Under the pieces are notes generated by a model. The model had not been told where the DNA came from. It saw nothing but the letters and a program-made list of their open reading frames with translations, and ran no database searches. DNA of 64,000 bases from assembly GCA_964540535.1 (NCBI GenBank), contig CAZIMO010000002.1, positions 124,001-188,000 of the forward strand, read 5' to 3'. This DNA is from Fimenecus sp964540535. Lineage in GTDB: Bacteria; Bacillota; Clostridia; Oscillospirales; Acutalibacteraceae. Positions 42,913 to 51,104 of the stretch are shown here, piece after piece (the first letter of the stretch is position 1; each line of letters begins with the position of its first letter). Position numbers and translations under genes: made by a program.

Positions 42913-43839
42913 TCAGAGATATTTTCTTTTTGAATTACACAGCTCCGTGATAAACTGCTTATCAAGCTGAGATAATTTATATCCGTTTTTGTAAATCAGC
43001 ACATCCTTATATATTTTCTTATTGTCAATACATTTTTTCTGCACAAGATTGTACCGTTTGAGCAGTTTTTCGGGCGCAGGAGACACCCACATAAAGGTTT
43101 CAGGGTTATTGGAAAGCAAATCAAACTGACTTGCCCGTTCAAAAATGAATATACGGCGGTTAATATTATCGGGAAGCTCTTCCTTTACAACCTTTGAAAG
43201 AGGCATTGACGGAACATACGGGTCAGCGTGTGCAATTTCAATATAATCCGTTAAATCGTCAAATGTGACGATTTCTTTTTTTGCAAGGGGATTTTCCGCG
43301 CTCATGATCAGCAGATAGGAAAATTCAGTGACGGTTTCATAACAGAAATCTTTTTCCTCAAGCATGGCTTTAAAATATTTGTCGTAATTTTCCGCATACC
43401 GTATAATTCCGAGCTTATAGCCGTGCTCAAGCATATTGCGAATGGTGCGCTGAGAATTTGTTTCCTTATAGAAAATCTCTGCCGACTCCGAAGACAGCGT
43501 TTTAGAAAACTGAGAAAATGCCTCTGAAATGTAACAGGCACGGGGTACTGAAATGGAAAATTTCTGTTTTTTAGCCGCGCCGTTTTTGTAATACGCTTCA
43601 ACCTCTTCAATCTGATTTAAGATTCCTTTTGCATAATTGATAAATTCTTCGCCCTCAAGTGTCGGCGCCATTCCCTTTACAGTACGCTCAAAAATAGTAA
43701 TGCCTATATCCGACTCCAAATCCTTTATTGCACGGCTCACATTCGGGGCGGCAGTCAGCAGTGTTTCTGCCGCTTTGCCCAGCGACCCTGCCTTTGCAAC
43801 CTCAACAGCATATTTCATATGCAGTATATTCACAGACAC
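42913..43839 (-). CDS. LysR-family transcriptional regulator
   Basis: The 308-residue protein has the N-terminal LysR helix-turn-helix (KYAVEVAKAGSLGKAAETLL then VSRAIKDLESDIGITIFER). An effector-binding domain follows with SISVPRACYISEAFSQF and LGIIRYAENYDKYF. It is encoded just upstream of adhE on the same strand with a 155-bp gap, so it may regulate adhE and the genes behind it. The effector is unknown. Confidence 0.88.
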   Translation of the reverse strand: MSVNILHMKYAVEVAKAGSLGKAAETLLTAAPNVSRAIKDLESDIGITIFERTVKGMAPTLEGEEFINYAKGILNQIEEVEAYYKNGAAKKQKFSISVPRACYISEAFSQFSKTLSSESAEIFYKETNSQRTIRNMLEHGYKLGIIRYAENYDKYFKAMLEEKDFCYETVTEFSYLLIMSAENPLAKKEIVTFDDLTDYIEIAHADPYVPSMPLSKVVKEELPDNINRRIFIFERASQFDLLSNNPETFMWVSPAPEKLLKRYNLVQKKCIDNKKIYKDVLIYKNGYKLSQLDKQFITELCNSKRKYL

Positions 43840-44159
43840 ATCAACTCATTTCAAATTAACATAGCACAATTATACACGAATTCTACAATTTCTTCAATAT
43901 AGTATTCATATTTCACAAAAACAGCTCTTCTTTGAGCTATTTTTTGAATTTACAAGAGATAAAGCAATGTAAAAACACAAAGAAAGAAGCGATACCGTGT
44001 ACGCCAAGCCGTTTTTAATGGCTTTTGTGCCAATTAAAGAAAACGGTTGTTTACCTTGTGTTCCGGTCTGCCGATTGCGCTGTATTTAATAGGGTTGCAT
44101 TGCCTGTTCTTACTCACGGAGAAATAAGTGTATTTGAAATAGCAAAATAATTCATTCCG

Positions 44160-44330
44160 GGTCCTGCTTCTTTGCAGTTTATGTATATGATTATCGGATT
44201 GTATATGATATTGCCACTGTTCAGACTTTGGGTGAAAAAGGAAAATAGAAAGCAGATTGAGTATTTCATCATTCTCGGAATAATTTCCGCATATATAAAA
44301 TTCCTCAAACAGCTTGTATCGAAAGCCTGT
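44160..44330 (+). pseudogene. Remnant of an acyltransferase-3 family membrane protein
   Basis: The frame SLQFMYMIIGLYMILPLFRL then WVKKENRKQIEYFIILGI resembles the 'WFLYMLIGLYLLLP' transmembrane segment of OafA/WecH-type acyltransferases. Both ends are missing, so it is a fragment. Confidence 0.4.
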
Positions 44331-44746
44331 ACAGTAGTATTATTTTATGATATTTGCTTTAATTAAGTTCGCATTTAGCAACGAACAAGAAGTGGAGTTA
44401 ATAAGCATCTTGCATTCGGTAGTATCTGACTTTAAAGTATTTGGTTCAGATAATAGTGTGAAAGATAAGGATAATAAAGATCAACACACATATTGATGAA
44501 ACTACAAATAGAACGCTAAATATTCTATATTAATGTATTATATATCAAGTGTATAAAACTGAAATTACAATTATGGAATATCAAAGAACGAAATAATAGT
44601 TTCAATTTTGTTATCAACAAATCATTACTAACAAATTACAAACAATATGATGAATCACATTATGTATCAAGAGGATTTGTTTATTTGATAAGTACGAAGT
44701 TAATGTTATGAATCTGTTTAGTATATACTAAAAGCACAATACTTTT

Positions 44747-44897
44747 TTGACTTGCATTTTTAATGTTTAATTATGCCTTTTTGTACCGTTTTGCACGGGT
44801 TTTTATAAATTAAAAATAAAAGTAAAAGGTCTCGAAATTCCTTGATATATAAGGAATTTCGAGACCTTTTTAAGTGTAAAGATTATATAAAACAGAT
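44747..44897 (+). repeat. Copy 2 of the ~150-bp hairpin repeat
   Basis: It runs from TTGACTTGCATTTTTAATG to ATATAAAACAGAT in the same orientation as copy 1. The hairpin at 44824-44870 has a perfect 20-bp stem (GGTCTCGAAATTCCTT and its complement). Relative to copy 1, two stem positions differ with compensating changes on the other strand (GGTCTCGA/TCGAGACC versus AGTCTTGA/TCAAGACT). Confidence 0.85.
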
Positions 44898-44931
44898 GCA
44901 ACTTGAACGTGAGCCGCAAACTTTAGAAAAG

Positions 44932-44963
44932 AAAAAAGTCTGAACGCGAATTGCGTCCAGACT
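44932..44963 (-). terminator. Terminator of tRNA-fMet
   Basis: On the minus strand AGTCTGGACGC pairs with GCGTTCAGACT around AATTC and is followed by TTTTTTC. Confidence 0.8.
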
Positions 44964-44968
44964 CAATC

Positions 44969-45044
<76 letters not shown>

Positions 45045-45571
45045 ATATTAACTTTACTCCCAAGCAACATTCCTAATGAAATTAACTTTGCCTTTTTAAG
45101 AGTGCTTAATAATAATACACTTATAATTATAATTTGTCAAGTGTTTTTTGTAAATATATATAAATTATTTCAATTAGCGAAATTATTTTATATATGGCAA
45201 ACTGATATGGCTCCCCCCAAAAAAGAAAAGTACTTCAAAAAATGGTGTAAATGGATTAGCTACAAAATATTAACATGAAATAACGGAAAAAGCAAAGCAA
45301 GTCGGATGTATGGAATAAGTGTATCAAGCATAAAACGTATAATATTTTTAGATATCATTGGTTTTCCCGTTATATTTCAAATTGACTATCGTTTTATTCT
45401 TCGTTTGTATAATATATGCTATGATATAATGTTCTCTGAAATACTCAAAATTTTAATTTTTACTGCGCACGGCTGAAAAATATATAAAATTTATCGAATT
45501 TATATTATTGTATGGAAAATTATAGCGAAATATGCTACAATTCATTTACAAATTATAGATTGGGTGATTTT
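45045..45571. other. Intergenic stretch upstream of the CyuA-like gene
   Basis: AT-rich, about 530 bp. It contains a degenerate fragment of the 101-bp palindromic repeat and presumably the promoter of the next gene; no other gene or structure is evident. Confidence 0.45.
45418..45465. repeat. Degenerate fragment of the 101-bp palindromic repeat
   Basis: ATGATATAATGTTCTCTGAA followed by ATACTCAAAATTTTAATTTT matches the left half of the unit (TACAATGTTCTCCGAAACAC...). The right arm is lost. Confidence 0.5.
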
Positions 45572-46837
45572 GTGGATAAAAGCCTTTATAATTCATATTT
45601 AAAAATTCTGCGTTCGGAATTAGTGCCTGCCATGGGTTGCACAGAGCCTATTGCAATCGCACTCACTGCGGCAAGAGCAAAGCGATATTTAGACGAACCT
45701 GTGAAATCCGTTTTGATAGATGTAAGCGGCAACATAATCAAAAATGTAAAAAGCGTTAAGGTTCCCAATACAGGCGGACTTCGCGGAATTGAGGCGGCTG
45801 TGTCGGCAGGTCTTGTAGCCGGCAAACCCGAAAATGAGCTTGAGCTTCTTGCAGATATTACTAAAGAGGAGCAGTCTGCCATTGCAGAATTCATCAAAGC
45901 TATCCCTATGTCTGTCAGCGAGGCTGATTCAAAATATGTGCTTGACATAGGCATTACTCTTAAAAGCGAAAATCACACGGTATTTGCACATACAGTAGAA
46001 AGTCACACAGGTCTGTGTCTTATTAAAAAAGACGGCGAAGTGCTGTTTGAGCGTGAGGTCAACGCAAATAATGAAAACGCTGAAACCTCGCCTTTAAGCA
46101 TTAAAGGTATTATTGATTTTGCTGACAACGCAAATCTTGATGATGTTAAAGAGCTTCTTGACCGTCAGATAAATTACAACACAGCCATTGCAGAAGAAGG
46201 ACTTACCGGCAAATACGGCGCGTCAATCGGCAGAACCTTGCTTATGAGCTACGGAAACACGGTTCACAACCGCGCAAAAGCTTGGGCGGCGGCAGGCTCT
46301 GACGCAAGAATGAGCGGCTGCGAGCTTCCTGTTGTTATAAATTCCGGCAGCGGAAATCAAGGTCTTACCACATCGTTACCTGTAATTGTATATGCCAAAG
46401 AACTTGGGGTTTCAAAGGAACTGCTTTACAGAGCGTTGCTCGTTTCAAACCTTACAACTCTTCACTTAAAATCGGGTATCGGCTGTCTTTCGGCATACTG
46501 CGGTGCAATCAGCGCAGGCTGCGGAGCAGGTGCAGGCGTTATGTATCTTCACGGCGGTAAATTCAAAGAAATCTCACACACAGTCGTCAACGCGCTTGCT
46601 ATTAACTCCGGTGTTGTATGCGACGGTGCAAAGGCAAGCTGTGCAGCAAAAATTGCATCGGCGGTTGAATCGGGACTTCTCGGTATGCAAATGTATATGC
46701 ACGGAAAAGAGTTTTACGGCGGCGACGGCATTGTTGCCCGAGATGTTGAGGCAACAATCCGCAATATAAGCCAGTTGGCACAGAGCGGTATGGCTGAAAC
46801 CGATAAAGAAATTATCAGAATTATGCTGAAAGAATAA
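45572..46837 (+). CDS. L-cysteine desulfidase family protein (CyuA/UPF0597)
   Basis: The GTG at 45572 is preferred (TTGGGTGATTTT ahead of it, and the resulting N-terminus matches the family start); an ATG at 45512 would add 20 residues without a ribosome site. The 421-residue protein shows ELVPAMGCTEPIAIALTAA, VPNTGGLRGIEAA, GSGNQGLTTSLPV, GIGCLSAYCGAISAGCGAGA and CDGAKASCAAKIASA. The conserved cysteines are the ligands of a catalytic [4Fe-4S] cluster. Members degrade L-cysteine to pyruvate, ammonia and sulfide. It leads a plus-strand series with an FkbM methyltransferase and two HAD proteins. Confidence 0.85.
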   Translation: MDKSLYNSYLKILRSELVPAMGCTEPIAIALTAARAKRYLDEPVKSVLIDVSGNIIKNVKSVKVPNTGGLRGIEAAVSAGLVAGKPENELELLADITKEEQSAIAEFIKAIPMSVSEADSKYVLDIGITLKSENHTVFAHTVESHTGLCLIKKDGEVLFEREVNANNENAETSPLSIKGIIDFADNANLDDVKELLDRQINYNTAIAEEGLTGKYGASIGRTLLMSYGNTVHNRAKAWAAAGSDARMSGCELPVVINSGSGNQGLTTSLPVIVYAKELGVSKELLYRALLVSNLTTLHLKSGIGCLSAYCGAISAGCGAGAGVMYLHGGKFKEISHTVVNALAINSGVVCDGAKASCAAKIASAVESGLLGMQMYMHGKEFYGGDGIVARDVEATIRNISQLAQSGMAETDKEIIRIMLKE

Positions 46838-46852
46838 AAAGGGATTGGGGAA

Positions 46853-47908
46853 ATGTTTGAAAATTTATTTAGTGAAATTTCATCTTGGGATTTTTTTAAA
46901 AGCACTCCCCTGCCAATTGCGGTCTACGGTACAGGCAACGGGGCTGACAAGGTTTTCGCTGAATTTGAACGGTTGGGAATTAAAGCTTCTGCCGTAATTG
47001 CGAGCGACGGATTTGTACGCAAGCGTACATTCCGCGGATTTGAGGTTAAATCCGTTGCACAGCTTGAAAATGAAATCGGAGATTTTGCGGTTGCTGTGGC
47101 ATTTGCAAGTCCCCTGCCCCAGGTTATTGAAAACATTAAAAACCTCTCATTAAGGCACAAGGTGCTTATGCCCTCTGTATCTGTTTACGGAAATGAGATT
47201 TTTAATAAGGATTTTTTGAACTCTCATCTTAACGAGATAGAAACGGCATACTCGCTGTTGCAGGACAGGCAGTCAAAAAAGGTGTTTGAAAACATACTGC
47301 GTTTTCAGATTACAGGAGATTTAAGCTGTTGTTTTGACTGTGAAAGCGGAAAAGACGAGGCTTATGAAATTCTCAATTTGAATAATGCAGAAAGTTATCT
47401 TGATTTAGGTGCTTATCGAGGCGACACGGTTGATGAATTTCTGCATTATGTTAAAGGTTATGAGAAAATTACGGCGGTTGAGCCGGATTTAAAAACCTAT
47501 AAAAAACTGACTTCTCACTGCGAAAGTTTGCAAAACTGCACTACGCTCAACAATTCGGTTTGGAGCGAAAACTGCACCTTATTTTTTGAGGGAAACAGAG
47601 GGAGAGGCAGTTCGGCAAAAAGCCAAGGCACAGAAAGCAAGGCGGTTTGTGTTGATTGGCTCGCTGAAAAATTCGGCAGATTTACCTATATGAACATTGA
47701 CATTGAGGGTGCTGAAAAAGAAATGCTTTTCGGCGCAAAATTGACGCTCAAAAATCATAAACCGAAAATCTGTATGGCGGTTTACCATAAAAGCGAAGAT
47801 ATTTTTGCACTTGTTAATCAAATAAACGAAATAAATCCGCAATACAAAATTTATATGAGGCATCACCCTCATCTTACTTTTTGGGAAACAAATATTTACT
47901 GTATATAG
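46853..47908 (+). CDS. FkbM-family methyltransferase
   Basis: The 351-residue protein has an N-terminal ~140 residues with a Rossmann-like pattern (IAVYGTGNGADKVFAEFERL) and a C-terminal SAM-dependent methyltransferase domain. That domain carries SYLDLGAYRGDTVDEFL (motif I), KITAVEPDLKTYKKL and TYMNIDIEGAEKEMLFGA (FkbM signature). GGGGAAATG marks the start. The acceptor, often a sugar or O-antigen-like glycan in this family, is unknown. It follows the CyuA-like gene by 15 nt. Confidence 0.82.
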   Translation: MFENLFSEISSWDFFKSTPLPIAVYGTGNGADKVFAEFERLGIKASAVIASDGFVRKRTFRGFEVKSVAQLENEIGDFAVAVAFASPLPQVIENIKNLSLRHKVLMPSVSVYGNEIFNKDFLNSHLNEIETAYSLLQDRQSKKVFENILRFQITGDLSCCFDCESGKDEAYEILNLNNAESYLDLGAYRGDTVDEFLHYVKGYEKITAVEPDLKTYKKLTSHCESLQNCTTLNNSVWSENCTLFFEGNRGRGSSAKSQGTESKAVCVDWLAEKFGRFTYMNIDIEGAEKEMLFGAKLTLKNHKPKICMAVYHKSEDIFALVNQINEINPQYKIYMRHHPHLTFWETNIYCI

Positions 47909-47911
47909 GCG

Positions 47912-48754
47912 ATGAAAATGAAAATTAAACTTATTGTTACCGATTTAGACGGTACTTTTTTAAACAGCAATCATATTACAATCCCGCAGGAAAACATTGA
48001 AGCTTTCAAAATGGCTCATCAAATGGGCATTAAGGTTGCAGTTGCCAGCGGAAGAACAAAGATACTCACGGATTATGTAGTTGAACAGCTTCCGTTTCTT
48101 GATTATCTTATTACATCAAACGGCGCTTGCACTTATGACCTGAAAACGGGCAAAGAGATTTCGGCAAGGCTTTTAAGCACTGAAAAATCCGTTGGGATTT
48201 TTAATATTCTTGAAAATTACGGTTTGCCGTATGAAATCTATTTTAACGGCGACTGTTATATGAACTCTGCAAGCTACGCTATGTTTAACGAAAACCGCGT
48301 AGCGCCGCATATTTTCAAGCTGTTAAAGGATTTTATAAAGGAAGTGCCGAGCCTTACAGAGCTTATTGGCAGTAAGGGCATTGAAAAACTGAATATTTTA
48401 TCTCTCACCAATGAGCAGAGAGCTGAAATTGAAGAAATAATTTCAAAGCAGGGCGAAATCTTCTTAACCTCTTCGTTCCCGAAATCGGCAGGTCAAAACG
48501 GAAATCTTGAAATGACCGACTGCAATGCAACAAAAGGCGTGGCAGTTAAAAATCTTGCTGATATTTTAGGGCTTGGCAGTGAAAGCGTTATGTGCTTCGG
48601 CGACGGTGAAAACGACTGCGCAATGCTTGAATTTGCCGATTATTCTTTTGCAATGGCAAACGGCAGTGATTATGCAAAAAGCACTGCAAAATTTATTACC
48701 GACAGCAATGATGAGGGTGGAGTTGCCAAAGCAATTCAAAAATATGTATTATGA
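47912..48754 (+). CDS. Cof-type HAD phosphatase
   Basis: The 280-residue protein has the HAD motifs VTDLDGTFLNSN (nucleophile Asp), ASGRTK, and CFGDGENDCAMLEFADYSFA with a large cap domain (Cof/YbiV type). It hydrolyses sugar phosphates or other phosphometabolites. It starts 3 nt after the FkbM gene and overlaps the next HAD gene by 4 nt (ATGA). ATG 47918 is an equally good start. Confidence 0.85.
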   Translation: MKMKIKLIVTDLDGTFLNSNHITIPQENIEAFKMAHQMGIKVAVASGRTKILTDYVVEQLPFLDYLITSNGACTYDLKTGKEISARLLSTEKSVGIFNILENYGLPYEIYFNGDCYMNSASYAMFNENRVAPHIFKLLKDFIKEVPSLTELIGSKGIEKLNILSLTNEQRAEIEEIISKQGEIFLTSSFPKSAGQNGNLEMTDCNATKGVAVKNLADILGLGSESVMCFGDGENDCAMLEFADYSFAMANGSDYAKSTAKFITDSNDEGGVAKAIQKYVL

Positions 48755-49410
48755 AAATTGATATAAACAAATATAAAGGCGCGATTTTTGATTTAGACGG
48801 TACTCTTTTTGACTCTATGGGTATTTGGATGGATGTTGACCTTGCTTTTTTTGAACGGAGAAGCATTGAAATGCCCGGCGATTATCAAGAGTGCATTAAG
48901 GATATGCACTTTAAGCCCATGGCGGAATACACAAAGGAGCGCTTTAATCTGCCCGACGATATTCACGATATTATGAACGAATGGTGCGAATTATGCTTTG
49001 AGGAATACGAAAAACGAGTTCCTTTAAAATACGGTGCTAAAAAATATCTTGAATATCTTAAAAACTGCGGTATAAAAATCGCTTTTGCCACAGCAAATAC
49101 GGCGGAACTTAGCGAGGTTTGTCTTAAAAACAACAAAATTTTTGATTTGTTTGACGCTCACGCATATCTGCACGAAACCTCAAAGAACAAAAACGAACCC
49201 GATATTTTTCTGCTCGCCTGCGAAAGACTTGAGCTTAAACCGCAGGAATGTATAGTTTTTGAAGATATTTTACCTGCCATTATCGGAGCTAAAAAGGGTG
49301 GATTTGACACCTGCGGTGTTTATGATAAGTTTTCTGAAAAAGACACGGCAGAAATCAAGTCAAATTCTGATTATTATATAAAATCCTTTGACGAACTTCT
49401 TTACAAATAA
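48751..49410 (+). CDS. HAD-superfamily phosphatase (beta-phosphoglucomutase-like)
   Basis: The 219-residue protein has AIFDLDGTLFDSMGIW, IAFATANTAELSE, and CIVFEDILPAIIGAKKGGFD, the motifs of subfamily IA HAD phosphatases with a helical cap. It overlaps the previous gene by ATGA, so the pair is translationally coupled. The specific substrate is unknown. Confidence 0.85.
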   Translation: MKIDINKYKGAIFDLDGTLFDSMGIWMDVDLAFFERRSIEMPGDYQECIKDMHFKPMAEYTKERFNLPDDIHDIMNEWCELCFEEYEKRVPLKYGAKKYLEYLKNCGIKIAFATANTAELSEVCLKNNKIFDLFDAHAYLHETSKNKNEPDIFLLACERLELKPQECIVFEDILPAIIGAKKGGFDTCGVYDKFSEKDTAEIKSNSDYYIKSFDELLYK

Positions 49411-49473
49411 GAAAAAAAGTTATATTATATTAGCGTTTAAAAATCAAACTACATAAAGAAAGAAGAATGATTT

Positions 49474-50046
49474 ATGGAAAAGACAGTTTTAGTTGAAACA
49501 AGCGCGCGCCATGCCCATATTACACAAGAACATCTTGAAATTCTTTTCGGAGAAGGCTATGAGCTTACAAAGAAAAAAGATTTGTCACAGCCCGGTCAGT
49601 ATGTTTGCGAAGAAAGAATTGCAGTAATCGGCTCTAAAAATCAGTTCCCCGGCGTTTCAATTCTCGGTCCTGTAAGACCCGCAACACAGATTGAAATTTC
49701 TGCTTCTGACGCACGCACAATCGGTGTTCCCGCAGTTGTAAGAGAATCAGGCGACATTGCAGGCACACCCGGCTGCAAGCTTGTAGGTCCTAAGGGCGAA
49801 ATTGAAATTGAAAACGGCGTTATAGTTGCAAAAAGACATATTCATATGACTCCCGATGACGCTGAAAAATACGGCCTTGCTGATAAGCAGATCGTTGATG
49901 TTAAGGTTTCTTCAGATGACAGAACACTTGTATTCGGCGATGTTGTTGTAAGAGTAAGTCCATCATACGCGCTTGCAATGCACATTGATACAGACGAGTC
50001 AAATGCCGCTCTTTGCAAGCCCGGCACAATGGGTGTAATTCTTTAA
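49474..50046 (+). CDS. pduL: Phosphate propanoyltransferase (PduL-type phosphotransacetylase)
   Basis: The 190-residue protein has the duplicated PduL beta-barrel with the zinc-binding histidines in SARHAHITQEHLE and AKRHIHMTPDDAEKY. It interconverts acyl-CoA and acyl-phosphate. No N-terminal microcompartment-targeting helix and no microcompartment genes are present, so it probably serves as a cytosolic phosphotransacetylase for acetate formation. The stop codon TAA (50044-50046) lies inside a 22-bp sequence identical to the terminal repeat at 22229. Confidence 0.92.
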   Translation: MEKTVLVETSARHAHITQEHLEILFGEGYELTKKKDLSQPGQYVCEERIAVIGSKNQFPGVSILGPVRPATQIEISASDARTIGVPAVVRESGDIAGTPGCKLVGPKGEIEIENGVIVAKRHIHMTPDDAEKYGLADKQIVDVKVSSDDRTLVFGDVVVRVSPSYALAMHIDTDESNAALCKPGTMGVIL

Positions 50047-50063
50047 GCGAAACCGACAAATCC
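50042..50063. repeat. Solo copy of the inverted-repeat end of the 22230 element
   Basis: The 22 bp starting TTTAAGCGAAACCGACAAAT are identical to 22229-22250. No matching right end is found downstream, so this may be a decayed element or a terminal-repeat relic. Confidence 0.65.
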
Positions 50064-50168
50064 CAATTACGGCGAATTTTCACTTTTTCAACATTGACGG
50101 GCGTTAAATGTTATAAATATCACAGTGATATTTAGTCACTTGTTATAGTCCTTACATAAGAGTATAAT

Positions 50169-50202
50169 TAAAGCCTAAAGGTTTATTCCTTTAGGCTTTT
50201 TC
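50169..50202. terminator. Bidirectional terminator between pduL and the next gene
   Basis: AAAGCCTAAAGG and CCTTTAGGCTTT pair around TTTATT with T runs on both strands. Confidence 0.85.
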
Positions 50203-50204
50203 TT

Positions 50205-51038
50205 TTATTCTTTAACTGTTTTATTGATATAAAATACAATCGGTTTTTCGGCTGTATGTTTGGAAAATTCAAATTTTGACGAATAACCGTAAAAGCTGTA
50301 TTTTGCCATAGTTTTATAGGGCAGCACATAAAAAACAGGTATCACAAGCAAACAGGATAACAGCCAACCGAAAAAGGACAGGCAATATAACGAATATTTC
50401 AGCGTATTGCCCTCCATTATTTTTATGCTTTTTTCAATGGCTTTGAGCGAGTCCTTTTCTTTGCAGGCAAAAATTACTGCATCGGTCATCGTGTAGCGTT
50501 TCATTGTTACATACAGAAAAGAAACGCCTATTAAAAACAGTATAAGCACAGATACAGAGAGAGTTATAAACAAATTGCGGTTAAATTCTTCATATTCCAA
50601 AGAATAAGCAAAAATACCGCCCATTAAGGCACAGGGCAAAAGGTACACTGCGCCCCACGCAATGCCGAGAAAGAATTTAAGCACTGTCGCCATAGATGCA
50701 GTTATAAATTGGCGGAAAGTAATTCCTGCTGAAGAACCTCGAAAGGTTTCTTCCGGATTATGATTTTTGCAGTAAAAATAACGGTCTGTTAAAAGTCTTG
50801 CTGTTCGCCAAATAATAAAAGAAAAAACAAAGCTCACTGTTAAAATTAACGGCCGCAAAACTTCGGCATAAGATAATACAGAGGCAAAGTCTGTATTCTT
50901 TAAAAATATATACAAATAATAATTTAAAAGCGACAATATAATAAATGTTATATATGGCAAAACAGAAACAAGAAAACAGCGAAAATTATTTTTTACAAGC
51001 CTGTTTTTGGCTTTCAGCTTAATATATGACATATCCAT
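50205..51038 (-). CDS. DUF975-like polytopic membrane protein
   Basis: The 277-residue protein has about five hydrophobic segments (near 20-45, 60-80, 115-145, 150-175, 215-245) and starts MDMSYIKLKAKNRLVKNN, typical of DUF975-type proteins. An internal motif MTDAVIFACKEKDSLKAIEK and the Glu-Lys-rich loops resemble this family. AAAGGGGGACTGCCTT precedes the ATG. No function is known. It is divergent from glmS. Confidence 0.6.
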   Translation of the reverse strand: MDMSYIKLKAKNRLVKNNFRCFLVSVLPYITFIILSLLNYYLYIFLKNTDFASVLSYAEVLRPLILTVSFVFSFIIWRTARLLTDRYFYCKNHNPEETFRGSSAGITFRQFITASMATVLKFFLGIAWGAVYLLPCALMGGIFAYSLEYEEFNRNLFITLSVSVLILFLIGVSFLYVTMKRYTMTDAVIFACKEKDSLKAIEKSIKIMEGNTLKYSLYCLSFFGWLLSCLLVIPVFYVLPYKTMAKYSFYGYSSKFEFSKHTAEKPIVFYINKTVKE

Positions 51039-51104
51039 AAGGCAGTCCCCCTTTTAGATTATTGTTGACATAAATTTTACAAATAATACTTTTGGAGGCA
51101 TATT

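Larger units (their letters stand above)
43840..44968. other. Gene-poor stretch between LysR and tRNA-fMet
   Basis: About 1.1 kb without an intact gene. It holds a small hairpin AGCTC-TTCTTT-GAGCT with a T run (43923-43944), a membrane acyltransferase remnant, repeat copy 2 and the tRNA terminator. The region 44340-44740 is AT-rich and shows nothing I can assign. Confidence 0.5.

Noticed and set aside
34286..44897. The two ~150-bp repeats as attachment sites of an integrated element
   Set aside because: No integrase or mobilisation gene lies between them and they are outside tRNA genes; a hairpin repeat is the safer reading.
49474..50046. PduL as a sign of a bacterial microcompartment locus
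   Set aside because: No shell proteins or targeting peptide are present; it is likely a cytosolic enzyme.
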